Source: Streptomyces sp. TP-A0356
Lineage (GTDB): Bacteria > Actinomycetota > Actinomycetes > Streptomycetales > Streptomycetaceae
Direction of reading: 5' to 3'
DNA: 64,000 bases
NCBI RefSeq assembly: GCF_001417775.1
Contig: NZ_BBZJ01000013.1
Coordinates: 186,001-250,000 of the forward strand
Every line of letters starts with the position of its first letter. The stretch's first letter is position 1. This document shows positions 1-12,716 of this stretch, piece by piece. Position numbers and translations under genes: made by a program. The notes beneath the pieces were generated by a model. The model was not told where the DNA came from, made no database searches, and was given only the letters and a program-made list of their open reading frames with translations.

Positions 1-171
1 GGTGTCGCCGTCGTGCCGGGCCACCGTCCGCTCGTACTCGGGCCCGAAGCGGCGCCTGAGGCCTCCGCCGCGGAGCGCGCCGCGGGCGCGCGGGTTCAGG
101 GCGGCCGCGCCTGCGACGACGGCCGCCACGATCACGATCACGATCAGAGCGATGATCACGCCTGTGGACAT
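1..171 (-). CDS. Small membrane-anchored hypothetical protein (3' part outside window)
   Basis: Reads leftward from an ATG at 171 and runs off the window edge, so only the first 57 codons are visible. The N-terminus is a single strongly hydrophobic segment (about residues 5-24, rich in Ile, Val and Ala), followed by a basic linker and the charged stretch RRFGPEYERTVARHDGDT. That pattern is familiar from a conserved Streptomyces family of small N-terminally anchored proteins of unknown function. It is not covered by a long computed ORF because it is cut by the edge. No enzymatic function can be assigned. Confidence 0.7.
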   Translation of the reverse strand, partial: MSTGVIIALIVIVIVAAVVAGAAALNPRARGALRGGGLRRRFGPEYERTVARHDGDT

Positions 172-315
172 GGATGCCTTCCGGTCTCTCGGCCCGGCGG
201 GCCGTCTCCCGCCCGGGTTGCCCGGAAGACCGCCGCCAAACGGGCCGGGGCCGACCGGGGACTCGCCGGACGTCACTGCAATCCGGTTGCGTGCCCTGCC
301 CGCCGCCTCCCGAGA

Positions 316-4712
<4,397 letters not shown>

Positions 4713-4790
4713 CAGCGACGAACCGGGCCCGCCCCACCACGAACCAGCCCCGCCCCGACGTACCGGCCGCCGACCGCGGCCCCGGCCCGG

Positions 4791-5450
4791 TCAGCCGAGG
4801 CGCAGCCGGATCGAACCGTCCGCCGTCGCCTCCACGCGTACCCGCGTGAGGTCCTGGACCAGCGCGTCCGGGCCGTGCAGACCGGCCCGGGGGCCGACGC
4901 CGACCACCCGCATCCCGGCGGCGCGTCCCGCGGCGATGCCCGCGCCGGAGTCCTCGAAGACGACGCAGTCCTCGGGGGCGACGCCCAGTTCGGCGGCGCC
5001 CTTGAGGAAGCCCTCGGGGTCCGGCTTGCTGGCGCCGACGGACTCGGCGGTGATGCGCACGGCGGGCAGCGGCAGGCCCGCGGCCGCCATGCGCGCGGTG
5101 GACAACGCCACGTCCGCCGAGGTCACGAGGGCGTGCGGAAGTCCGGCGAGGGACGCGAGGAACGCGCCGGCGCCGGGCACCTCGACCACACCATCCATGT
5201 CGGCGGTCTCCGCGGCGAGCATGCGCGCGTTGTCGGCCAGGTTCTGTTCGATGGGCCGGTCAGGGAGCAGCAGCGCCATGGAGGCGTGCCCCTGGCGGCC
5301 GTGCACCACCCTCATGACCTCGTCGCCGTCGAGCCCGTGCCGGTCGGCCCAGCGCCGCCAGATCCGCTCGACGACGGCGTCGGAGTTGACGAGGGTGCCG
5401 TCCATGTCCAGCAGAAGGGCGCGGGCGGTGAGCACGGTGGTGGCCGTCAT
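4791..5450 (-). CDS. HAD-superfamily sugar phosphatase (subfamily IA)
   Basis: A 219-residue cytoplasmic HAD hydrolase. Motif I is LLLDMDGTL with nucleophile Asp15 and Asp17, motif II is the LVTSAD strand, the motif III lysine is in SKPDPEGF, and motif IV is VFEDSGAGI. A helical cap lies between motifs I and II, as in beta-phosphoglucomutase and 2-deoxyglucose-6-phosphatase relatives, so dephosphorylation of a small sugar phosphate is the most likely reaction. The ATG at 5450 has GGAG eight bases upstream; the longer open frame is not needed. It lies about 220 bp downstream of the cation transporter on the same strand. Confidence 0.85.
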   Translation of the reverse strand: MTATTVLTARALLLDMDGTLVNSDAVVERIWRRWADRHGLDGDEVMRVVHGRQGHASMALLLPDRPIEQNLADNARMLAAETADMDGVVEVPGAGAFLASLAGLPHALVTSADVALSTARMAAAGLPLPAVRITAESVGASKPDPEGFLKGAAELGVAPEDCVVFEDSGAGIAAGRAAGMRVVGVGPRAGLHGPDALVQDLTRVRVEATADGSIRLRLG

Positions 5451-5673
5451 CGGCAGCTCCAAGGCACGGCGGAGAGGGCGCACGGATGGGCCCTCGCAGG
5501 GACAAGGCGGCCCCGCCCGCCGGTCAGGGAGAGCGGACGGGAGCCACTTTGTTTCTTCACGGTACAAAACAATGCGGCGTCCCGCCAGCGCCTGGGTGAA
5601 GCCTTCACGGCCCGGCAACCAGCTGTTCGCCGCCCCGCCACGGCCACCCGGCCCGCACCCCGCCACGGCCGCG

Positions 5674-6255
5674 TCACGCGGCCACGGCCTCGTACAGGCT
5701 CCAGGCGCCCAGGACCAGCATCACCGTCGCCGCGATCTTCGTGATCAGCCGCAGCGGCACCCTCCTCATCAGCGCCTTGCCACCGACGATGCCGAGGACC
5801 GCGACCGCCCACAGGCCGAGGACCGCGCCGAGCCCCACGGACAGGGGGTCGTTGTAGCGGGCCGCCAGGTTCGCCGTCATGATCTGGGTCAGATCACCGA
5901 ACTCGGCGACCAGGATGAGCATGAAGCCCGCCGTCGAGACCTTCCAGAAGCTCTGGTTCTCGGGCCGGCGGATCTCCTCGTCGTCGTCCCCCTTCTTCAG
6001 CAGCAGCACGGCGGCGCCACCGAGGAAGAGCACACCGGTGAGCCCGTGCACGATCCGCTGCGGCAGCAGGGTGAGCGCACTGCCCGCCGCGACGGCGAGC
6101 ACGACGTGCAGCGCGAAGGCGGCGGCGACACCGGCGAAGACGTACGAGGCGCGGTAGCGCGTGCCGAGGACGAGTCCGGCGAGCGCCGTCTTGTCCGGCA
6201 GCTCGGCCAGGAAGATGACGCCGAAGACGAGCGCCAGAACGGTGATGCTGATCAA
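5674..6255 (-). CDS. GDT1/TMEM165 (UPF0016) family manganese/cation exporter
   Basis: A 193-residue protein with six predicted membrane helices arranged as two halves. Each half carries the family's acidic signature: ELPDKT (Glu18-Asp21) in helix 1 and EFGDLT near residue 117; the consensus is ExGD[KR][TS]. The family exports Mn2+ (MntX/Mnx type) or exchanges Ca2+/Mn2+ for protons. The first half has Pro in place of the consensus Gly. The start is TTG at 6255: an in-frame TGA lies three codons upstream and GAGGGATC provides the ribosome site. The Mn2+-sensing riboswitch in its leader strongly supports manganese as the substrate. Confidence 0.9.
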   Translation of the reverse strand: MISITVLALVFGVIFLAELPDKTALAGLVLGTRYRASYVFAGVAAAFALHVVLAVAAGSALTLLPQRIVHGLTGVLFLGGAAVLLLKKGDDDEEIRRPENQSFWKVSTAGFMLILVAEFGDLTQIMTANLAARYNDPLSVGLGAVLGLWAVAVLGIVGGKALMRRVPLRLITKIAATVMLVLGAWSLYEAVAA

Positions 6256-6332
6256 GATCCCTCAATCGGTCGGGGCCGCCCCACCGAGAGTGCTGTGACT
6301 GCTGCGACACCTCGACACGGCAGCACACGGAC

Positions 6333-6356
6333 CACCCGTGCCGTACGGCACGGGTG
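6333..6356 (-). promoter_or_regulatory. Perfect 24-bp palindrome, likely riboswitch expression platform
   Basis: A perfect inverted repeat (CACCCGTGCCGT and its complement) lies directly 3' of the riboswitch aptamer and before the TTG start. It can form a very stable stem without a U-tract, as is usual for actinobacterial terminators. It is the natural candidate for the switch that aptamer folding controls. Confidence 0.6.
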
Positions 6357-6366
6357 TGCACTGCTT

Positions 6367-6472
6367 GCCGAAGGTCTCGCCGGCCGATCCGCTGAACGGA
6401 TCCGCCTCCGGGCGCCGGCTCAGGCGGGCTGAGCAGTATGTCGACGGTCCGGCGAAGAGCTACTCCCCTTCA
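6367..6472 (-). ncRNA. yybP-ykoY manganese riboswitch aptamer
   Basis: Read on the minus strand, the leader of the GDT1-type exporter contains the hallmark elements in order: AAGGGGAGTAGC (rc of 6459-6470), GTCGACATACTG (about 6435-6446), and CGGCGAGACCTTCGGC (rc of 6367-6382). These are the L1 and L3 sequences that form the Mn2+ site in the yybP-ykoY class, joined by two GC-rich helices. The position about 110 bases upstream of the start and the downstream gene family both fit. This RNA normally turns expression on when Mn2+ is high. Confidence 0.9.
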
Positions 6473-6663
6473 CGCGTCCCCCATGGTACGCGACCGCCGG
6501 GCGGGCCCCACGGGACCGAAAGTCCCGTCACATCCCGTCACACCTCTTGTTGTGTCATGAGCGCGTCACTAGCTTCTTACCGAACGCACACCTTCCGGCA
6601 ACAACCCCCCGCGAGCATTCCCCCGCTCGCACCTCAACGCCCCCACCCCACAAGGGAGTTCGC

Positions 6664-7308
6664 ATGCCCAAGGTCTACGCGCGTCGACGCCTCAGCATAG
6701 TCGCGGCTCTTACCGGGCTCATAGCCTCGGTCGGACTCTTCAACGGTCCGGCCGCCTCCGCCGCACTCCCCACCCCGGTCAGCGCCGCCACCGCCCGCTC
6801 CTACCTCGCCTCCCTGACGGTGGCCACCGAGAACCGCACCGGCTACAGCCGCGACCTCTTCCCGCACTGGATCACGATCAGCGGCACCTGCAACACCCGC
6901 GAGACGGTCCTCAAGCGCGACGGCACGAACGTCGTCACCGACTCCTCCTGCGCGGCCACCAGCGGCAGCTGGTACTCCCCCTACGACGGCGCCACCTGGA
7001 CCGCCGCCTCGGACCTGGACATCGACCACCTCGTCCCGCTGGCCGAGGCCTGGGACTCGGGCGCGAGCAAGTGGACGACGGCCCAGCGCCAGGCCTTCGC
7101 CAACGACCTGACCCGCCCGCAGCTCATCGCCGTCACGGACAACGTGAACCAGGCCAAGGGCGACCAGGACCCGGCCACCTGGGTCCCGCCTCGGTCGGCG
7201 TACGTCTGCACCTACGTCCGCGCCTTGGTGCAGGTGAAGTACTACTACAACCTCTCCGTCGACACGGCCGAGAAGAGCGCGCTCCAGGGCTACCTCGCGA
7301 ACTGCTGA
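6664..7308 (+). CDS. Secreted HNH endonuclease-family protein (DUF1524-like)
   Basis: A 214-residue protein with a Sec signal peptide (basic RRR, hydrophobic core about 10-28, AASAA cleavage region). The mature part has the HNH-type motif DIDHLVPLAEAWDSGAS, then the NDLTRPQLIAVTDNVNQAKG block and a WVPP motif. This pattern is found in the widespread secreted Streptomyces nuclease-like family grouped with DUF1524/GmrSD C-terminal domains. It contains Cys pairs, fitting an extracellular fold. The ATG at 6664 follows AAGGGAG. Likely a metal-dependent extracellular DNase; direct evidence is lacking. Monocistronic by context. Confidence 0.85.
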   Translation: MPKVYARRRLSIVAALTGLIASVGLFNGPAASAALPTPVSAATARSYLASLTVATENRTGYSRDLFPHWITISGTCNTRETVLKRDGTNVVTDSSCAATSGSWYSPYDGATWTAASDLDIDHLVPLAEAWDSGASKWTTAQRQAFANDLTRPQLIAVTDNVNQAKGDQDPATWVPPRSAYVCTYVRALVQVKYYYNLSVDTAEKSALQGYLANC

Positions 7309-7377
7309 GCCGCCCCGCCCCGGAACCTCCCCGCTGACCTCCGTCGTTCCGTACCGTACGGGGCGACGGAGGAGGGG

Positions 7378-9024
7378 ATGGCCATGGCAGGGCTGCGCCT
7401 GGGACCGCTGCTGAGATATGCGGACGGCTCGTCCGCGACCGTCTGGGTCGAGACGAGCCGTCCGTGCACCGCCGAGGTGCGCTGCCCCTCGGGGGCCCAC
7501 GGCACGGCCCGCACCTTCCAGATCGCCGGCCATCACTACGCGATCGTCCCGGTGACCGGCCTCGCGCCGGACACGACGGAGGCGTACGAGGTGCTGCTCG
7601 ACGGCACTCCCGTGTGGCCGCCGCCCGACTCCCCCTTCCCGCCCTCCGTCATCCGCACGTCCGGCGCCGGGACGCTCCGCGTCACGTTCGGCTCCTGCCG
7701 CTGGGCCGCCCCTCCCGGCGGCGGGAAGGACCCGGTGGGCCCCGATGCGCTGGACACGCTGGCGTCCCGCCTCGCCGTCGCCCCGGACACCGAGCGACCC
7801 GATGTGCTGCTCCTGCTGGGCGACCAGGTGTACGCGGACGAGACGTCCGGGGCGATCCGGCGGCGGATCGCCGCCCGGCGCGGTCTGTCCGATCCGCCCG
7901 GCGGACAGGTCGCGGACTACGAGGAGTTCACCTGGCTCTACCACGAGTCCTGGCGGGACCCCGAGGTGCGCTGGCTGCTGTCGACCGTGCCCAGCTGCAT
8001 GATCTTCGACGACCACGACATCATCGACGACTGGAACACCAGCGCCTCCTGGGTCGCCGACATGCGTGCGACGGCGTGGTGGCGCGAGCGGCTGCTGGGT
8101 GGCCTGATGTCGTACTGGGTCCACCAGCACCTGGGCAATCTGTCCCCGGCGGAGCTGGCCGAGGACCCGCTCTACGCGGCCGTGCGCGAAACTCCGGACG
8201 GCACGGACGTGCTGCGCGCGTACGCCGCCCAGGCCGACGCCCACCCGTCCTCGGTCCGCTGGAGCTACCGCCGGGACTTCGGCCGCGTACGCGTGGTGAT
8301 GCTGGACACCCGGGCGGCGCGGGTCCTCGACGAGGCCGGACGGGCCATGCTGGACGCGGGTCAGGCGCAGTGGCTGCGCGAGCAGGCGCTCGGCGCGCGG
8401 GACGCCTGCGACCACCTGCTGATCGGCGCCTCCCTGCCGTGGCTGCTCCCCCGCCTGGTGCACGACGCCGAGGCGTGGAACGCCTCCCTGTGCCGCGGCG
8501 AGCGCGGCGCCCGCTGGGCCCGCTTCGGCGAACGGCTGCGCCGAGGGGCCGACCTGGAGCACTGGGCGGCCTTCCCGGAGTCGTTCGAGGCGCTGGCCGA
8601 CCTGATCGCCGAGGCGGGTACGGGGCCGGGGGCGCCGGCGAGCGTGTGCGTGCTGTCCGGTGATGTGCATCACGCGTACGTCGCCGAGCCCGACTGGCCG
8701 GGCGGCGCGAAACCCGACGCCCGTGTCCTCCAGCTGGTCTGCTCCCCGGTCCACAACTCCGTCCCGCTGTCCATGAGGCTCGGCTTCCGCTTCGGCTGGA
8801 GCGGCCTCGGGCGCGCGCTGGGCCGTGCTCTGGCCCGGCATGGAGGGGGTGTGCGCACCGCCCTCAAGTGGCGCCGCAGGGGCGGTCCCTGGTTCGGCAA
8901 CCAGCTCATGACGCTGACCCTGCACGGCCGTTCCGCGTCGCTGCGGGTCGTCCGGGCGCGCCCGGACGGGACCGGAAAGGCGCGGCTCGCGACCGTGGAG
9001 GAGTCAGCCCTGACCGACCCATGA
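7378..9024 (+). CDS. PhoD-like alkaline phosphatase/phosphodiesterase family protein
   Basis: A 548-residue protein with the calcineurin-like metallophosphatase motifs of the PhoD group: FGSCRW, LLLGDQVYADE, FDDHDIIDDWN, LLIGASLPWLLP and SGDVHHAYVAEP. An N-terminal beta-sandwich (PhoD_N-like, about 10-95) precedes the catalytic domain. There is no obvious signal peptide, so unlike classic PhoD it is probably cytoplasmic. It likely hydrolyses phosphomono- or diesters with Fe/Ca-type metals. The start is ATG 7378 or 7384 after GGAGGAGGGG. A strong stem-loop follows the gene. Confidence 0.85.
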   Translation: MAMAGLRLGPLLRYADGSSATVWVETSRPCTAEVRCPSGAHGTARTFQIAGHHYAIVPVTGLAPDTTEAYEVLLDGTPVWPPPDSPFPPSVIRTSGAGTLRVTFGSCRWAAPPGGGKDPVGPDALDTLASRLAVAPDTERPDVLLLLGDQVYADETSGAIRRRIAARRGLSDPPGGQVADYEEFTWLYHESWRDPEVRWLLSTVPSCMIFDDHDIIDDWNTSASWVADMRATAWWRERLLGGLMSYWVHQHLGNLSPAELAEDPLYAAVRETPDGTDVLRAYAAQADAHPSSVRWSYRRDFGRVRVVMLDTRAARVLDEAGRAMLDAGQAQWLREQALGARDACDHLLIGASLPWLLPRLVHDAEAWNASLCRGERGARWARFGERLRRGADLEHWAAFPESFEALADLIAEAGTGPGAPASVCVLSGDVHHAYVAEPDWPGGAKPDARVLQLVCSPVHNSVPLSMRLGFRFGWSGLGRALGRALARHGGGVRTALKWRRRGGPWFGNQLMTLTLHGRSASLRVVRARPDGTGKARLATVEESALTDP

Positions 9025-9083
9025 GGGACATCCGGGGCGTCTGGGACGCGCGTTGGCTTCCGTGGCCCGCGACGGCATGATGA

Positions 9084-9116
9084 GGCGGACCGTCCGCTTG
9101 CACCGGACGGTCCGCC
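9084..9116. terminator. Stem-loop after the PhoD-like gene
   Basis: A perfect 13-bp stem (GGCGGACCGTCCG at 9084-9096 paired with 9104-9116) with a 7-base loop lies between the PhoD-like gene and the next start. It also argues against translation of the next gene starting upstream of 9155. Confidence 0.7.
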
Positions 9117-9154
9117 TGCCGCCCTGCGCCCCGATACGCCCGGGAGTCACACCA

Positions 9155-11095
9155 TTGTCTGCCGCGACCGTGGAATCCGTGCCGGTCTCCGTCGCCCTCG
9201 TCGGCGCGGGGCCGCGCGGCACGAGCGTTCTGGAACGCCTCTGCGCCTCGGCGCCGGAACTCCTCCCGCCCGGCGGGCGGCTGACCGTGCACGTCGTCGA
9301 CCCCGCACCACCGGGCCCGGGCCGTGTCTGGCGCACCGCGCAGTCCCCGGAGCTGCTGATGAACACGGTGGCCTGCCAGGTGACGCTGTTCACCGACGAG
9401 AGCGTGGAGTGTGCGGGCCCGATCCGGCCGGGGCCCAGCCTGTACGAGTGGGCGCGTGACACCGGGGCCGGTGCGGACGGGGAGCCCGGTGCCGGAACGC
9501 TCGGCCCCGACGACTACCCCACCCGTGCCCAGTACGGCCGTTACCTGGAGTGGCTGTTCGGCCGTGTGGTGGAGGGCGCCCCGGACTCCCTGCGGGTCGT
9601 GGTGCACACCGCCCGTGCGACACGCCTGGACGACACGCCCGACGGCCGCCAGACGCTCACTCTCTCCACCGGACGCACCTTGACCGGCCTGTCCGCGGTG
9701 GTCCTCGCCCAGGGCCACCTCCCCGCGGTCGCCGACGCCGCCCAGCGGCGGCTCTCCGAGCAGGCCGCCCGCCACGGTCTGCGCCACGTCCCGCCCGCCA
9801 ACCCGGCGGACGTCGACCTGTCCGCGCTCGCGCCCGGTGAACCGGTCCTGCTGCGCGGCCTGGGCCTCAACTTCTTCGACCACATGGCCCTGCTGACCAC
9901 GGGCCGCGGCGGCCGCTTCACCCGCACCGACGCCGGGCTGCGCTACCTCCCCTCGGGCCGGGAGCCACGGCTGTACGCCTCGTCCCGCCGAGGCGTCCCG
10001 TACCAGGCGCGAGGCGACAACGCGAAGGGCCCCTACGGCCGCCATGCACCGCTGCTGCTGACGGACGAGGTGATAGCCCGCTTCCGCAAGCGCGCGGACT
10101 CCGGGGAGGCCCCGGACTTCCTGGCCGAGATATGGCCGTTGGTGGCGAAGGAGGTGGAGACGGTCTACTACGAGGCCCTGCTGGCCCGCCGGGACGGCGA
10201 ACGGCCCGGGTTCCGGGACCGGTTCCTCGCCACCGCCCACCGTGGCCCGGAGGAGAGCGCCGTCCTCGACGCGTTCGGCATACCTCCGGCCGACCGCTGG
10301 TGCTGGGACCGGGTCTCCCGCCCGTATGCGGGACACACGTTCAGCTCCCCCTCGGAATGGCGCAGTTGGCTCCTCGACCAGCTCCGCGAGGACGCCGCGC
10401 AGGCGGCGCTCGGCAATGTCGCGGGTCCGCTCAAGGCGGCCCTGGACGTACTGCGCGACCTGCGCAACGAGTTGCGTCTGATCGTGGACCACGGCGGCCT
10501 GTCCGGTGTCTCCCGCCGGGACCATCTGGACCGCTGGTACACGCCGCTCAACGCCTTCCTGTCCATCGGTCCGCCGAGGCGGCGCATAGAGGAGATGACC
10601 GCCCTGATCGAGGCGGGCGTCCTGGAGGTCGTGGGCCCGCGCCTGGAGGTGCGGGCCGAGCCGGGGGCGTGGGTCGCGCACTCGCCCGACGTGCCGGGCT
10701 CGACCGTGAGCGCCCGCACACTCGTCGAGGCACGGCTGCCGGAGCCGGATCTGCGGCGCACCGCCGACGAACTCCTCGCCGACCTGTTGCGGACGGGCGG
10801 TTGCCGTCCGCACCGCGTGGGCGGTTACGAAACCGGAGGCGTGGACGTGACACCGCGCCCCTACCGTCTGATCAACCGTCAGGGCGTCGCTCATCCACGC
10901 CGGTTCGCGTTCGGCGTCCCCACGGAAGGGGTGCACTGGGTGACCGCGGCGGGCGCCCGGCCCGGTGTGGATTCGGTCACGCTCTCGGACGCCGATGCGG
11001 TGGCGCGAGCCGTCCTGCGTGCGGCAGCGACCGAAACGGAACCGCACACGGAAGCGGATCCATGGCCAAATGTTGAACTTGCAAGCGTAGATTAG
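9155..11095 (+). CDS. FAD/NAD(P)-binding protein (NAD_binding_9 family)
   Basis: A 646-residue cytoplasmic flavoprotein-like protein. The N-terminal dinucleotide-binding motif is SVALVGAGPRGTSVLERL, typical of the PF13454 family in which Arg-Gly-Thr follows the glycines. A second segment near the middle (GEPVLLRGLGLNFFDHMALL) fits this group. The reaction is unknown; relatives include putative hydroxylases/monooxygenases and proteins of iron or secondary metabolism. The start chosen is TTG 9155 with CGGGAG eight bases upstream; the open frame from 9053 would run through the stem-loop at 9084-9116. The stop overlaps the iron box that precedes the next gene. Confidence 0.75.
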   Translation: MSAATVESVPVSVALVGAGPRGTSVLERLCASAPELLPPGGRLTVHVVDPAPPGPGRVWRTAQSPELLMNTVACQVTLFTDESVECAGPIRPGPSLYEWARDTGAGADGEPGAGTLGPDDYPTRAQYGRYLEWLFGRVVEGAPDSLRVVVHTARATRLDDTPDGRQTLTLSTGRTLTGLSAVVLAQGHLPAVADAAQRRLSEQAARHGLRHVPPANPADVDLSALAPGEPVLLRGLGLNFFDHMALLTTGRGGRFTRTDAGLRYLPSGREPRLYASSRRGVPYQARGDNAKGPYGRHAPLLLTDEVIARFRKRADSGEAPDFLAEIWPLVAKEVETVYYEALLARRDGERPGFRDRFLATAHRGPEESAVLDAFGIPPADRWCWDRVSRPYAGHTFSSPSEWRSWLLDQLREDAAQAALGNVAGPLKAALDVLRDLRNELRLIVDHGGLSGVSRRDHLDRWYTPLNAFLSIGPPRRRIEEMTALIEAGVLEVVGPRLEVRAEPGAWVAHSPDVPGSTVSARTLVEARLPEPDLRRTADELLADLLRTGGCRPHRVGGYETGGVDVTPRPYRLINRQGVAHPRRFAFGVPTEGVHWVTAAGARPGVDSVTLSDADAVARAVLRAAATETEPHTEADPWPNVELASVD

Positions 11096-11108
11096 GTCAG
11101 CCTAACCT
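11092..11108 (+). promoter_or_regulatory. Iron box (DmdR1/IdeR-type operator)
   Basis: TTAGGTCAGCCTAACCT matches the 19-bp actinobacterial iron box (TTAGGTTAGGCTAACCTAA) at 15 of the 17 shared positions and keeps the TTAGG/CCTAA arms. It lies about 75 bp upstream of the DoxX gene, so iron-dependent repression by DmdR1 is likely. Confidence 0.75.
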
Positions 11109-11181
11109 GGTGGCTCACTCGGTTTCCGTCCCCAAGACCGGTCCGTTCGCGGACCGGAACCAGACCGAAGGAGCCCCCCAC

Positions 11182-11631
11182 ATGAGCGCACGTCTCAACT
11201 CCGCCCAGCCGTACGCCATCGGCCTGTTCCGTATCGTGGTCGGCCTGCTCTTCGCCTGCCACGGCGGCGCCTCGCTGTTCGGCGTCCTGGGCGGCGCGAC
11301 GGGCGGCAACGGCGGCACGGTCCCGGCCGGCACCTGGCCCGGCTGGTACGCGGCCGTGATCCAGCTCGTCGCCGGCGCCCTGGTACTGCTGGGCCTCGGC
11401 ACCCGCGGTGCCGCGTTCATAGCCTCGGGCTCGATGGCGTACGCGTACTTCGACGTGCACCAGTCCGCGGCCCTGTGGCCGATCCAGAACGGCGGCGAGC
11501 TGTCGGCGCTGTTCTGCTGGTCGTTCCTGCTGCTGGTGTTCACCGGTTCCGGCGCGTTCGGCGTCGACCGCCTCTTCGCCTCCCGGCCGGCCACGGAGGA
11601 CCAGCGGTCCTCGCAGCCCGTGGCGGCCTGA
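11182..11631 (+). CDS. DoxX family membrane protein
   Basis: A 149-residue protein with four membrane helices and the DoxX-type beginning FRIVVGLLFACHGGASLF, then GALVLLGLGTRGAAFIASG. DoxX proteins are small quinone/thiosulfate or redox-stress-associated membrane subunits; the exact role in Streptomyces is unknown. The ATG at 11182 is preceded by GAAGGAG. The upstream iron box suggests the gene is derepressed when iron is scarce. The frame is open to 11110, but that part is leader. Confidence 0.85.
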   Translation: MSARLNSAQPYAIGLFRIVVGLLFACHGGASLFGVLGGATGGNGGTVPAGTWPGWYAAVIQLVAGALVLLGLGTRGAAFIASGSMAYAYFDVHQSAALWPIQNGGELSALFCWSFLLLVFTGSGAFGVDRLFASRPATEDQRSSQPVAA

Positions 11632-11781
11632 TCCGGGGACGCGTCTGCCTCACCGGCCCCCGGTGCACCTTCTGTCACAGCGGCCGCGTACCCTGTACGG
11701 CTGTCGAAAGGCCGCTCCTGCCGCTCCCCCGCGACATCGCGGCACGCAGTTGCCTCTGGGGAGTCGGACCGGGAGTTGCGG

Positions 11782-12381
11782 GTGCTCGAGAGTGTGGGGT
11801 CGCTGACCGGCAGCCCATGGATCTACCCCGTGGTGGCCGCCTCGGTCCTGCTGGACGTCTTCCTGCCGCTGCTGCCGAGCGGAGTCCTGGTCATCACGGC
11901 GGCGACGGCGGCCGCGGCGGGTTCGGCCGTCGCCCGCGTGCCGGACGTCGTGGGGCTCGCGCTGTGCGCGGCGACGGCCTCGGTCCTGGGCGACCTGGTG
12001 GCGTACCGCCTGGCCTGGCGTGGCGGCGCCCGCTTCGACCGCGCCATCGCCCGCTCGCGCCGGCTGACGAACGCGCAGGAACGTCTCGGTGCGGCGCTCG
12101 CGCGAGGCGGCGGCGCGCTGGTGATCCTCGCCCGGTTCGCACCCGCGGGCCGCTCGGTGGTCTCCCTCTGCGCGGGCGCCGCCCACCGCCGCGCCCGTGA
12201 CTTCCTGCCCTGGTCGGCGCTCGCGGGCATCGCCTGGGCCGGATACAGCGTGGCCCTCGGCTACTTCGGCGGCCAGTGGCTGGGCGCGAGCTGGCTGGCG
12301 ACAGGCGTCTCGGTGGCGGCCCTGTTCGCGGCGGGCGCGGGCGCGGCCTGCCTCATGCGCCGCCCTGCGCTGAGGAAGTAG
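11782..12381 (+). CDS. DedA family membrane protein
   Basis: A 199-residue membrane protein with the DedA/SNARE-associated layout: a hydrophobic start (VVAASVLLDVFLPLLPSG), a conserved loop with ASVLGDLVAYRLAWRGG, then ARFAPAGRSVVSLCAGA and two C-terminal helices. DedA proteins help lipid carrier or phospholipid flipping and maintain the proton gradient. The canonical F/Y-x-G-R region is here RFAPAGRS. GTG 11782 with GGGAG six bases upstream is preferred over TTG 11776. Its 3' end overlaps the convergent DUF2277 gene by 29 bp. Confidence 0.8.
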   Translation: MLESVGSLTGSPWIYPVVAASVLLDVFLPLLPSGVLVITAATAAAAGSAVARVPDVVGLALCAATASVLGDLVAYRLAWRGGARFDRAIARSRRLTNAQERLGAALARGGGALVILARFAPAGRSVVSLCAGAAHRRARDFLPWSALAGIAWAGYSVALGYFGGQWLGASWLATGVSVAALFAAGAGAACLMRRPALRK

Positions 12382-12601
12382 CCTCCCGCGGCCGTCCCCG
12401 TACCTCCAGCTGGGCGAGCAGCTCCGCGGTGGCCGCGGCGATCGCGTCCACCGCGTGGTCGAACACCTCGCGGTTGTGGGCGGCGGGGGCGCGGAAGCCG
12501 GAGACCTTGCGCACGAACTGGAGCGCGGCGGCCCTGATCTCCTCCTCCGTGGCCTCTTCGGGGATGGCGGGCGGTCGGAGCGTCTTGATACTGCGGCACA
12601 T
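12353..12601 (-). CDS. DUF2277 family protein
   Basis: An 82-residue protein beginning MCRSIKTLRPP and continuing EEEIRAAALQFVRKVSGFR, which is the DUF2277 signature. It is small, soluble and helical, with a conserved Cys2. The last 20 residues (REATSSAQGGA) look disordered. Function unknown in all organisms I know of. It overlaps the end of the convergent dedA-like gene. The open frame upstream to 13552 is a shadow of the MBL gene. Confidence 0.85.
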   Translation of the reverse strand: MCRSIKTLRPPAIPEEATEEEIRAAALQFVRKVSGFRAPAAHNREVFDHAVDAIAAATAELLAQLEVRGRPREATSSAQGGA

Positions 12602-12680
12602 GGATCCAGTGTCGCGCGCCCGGCCGCGGCGCACCCGCCCTTCCCCGCACCACGGGGAATAGTCCGGCCGCCCCGCCGGC

Positions 12681-12716
12681 TTGTGCACGGCATGACGACT
12701 GTGCACGGCATGACGA
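12681..12716 (+). repeat. 18-bp tandem duplication at the MBL gene start
   Basis: Two copies of TGTGCACGGCATGACGA with period 18 cover the start codon, so each copy offers an in-frame ATG. Confidence 0.7.

Noticed and set aside
9053..9154. N-terminal extension of the FAD/NAD(P)-binding protein
   Set aside because: It would be translated through a 13-bp perfect stem-loop; the TTG at 9155 has a proper ribosome site and matches the domain start.
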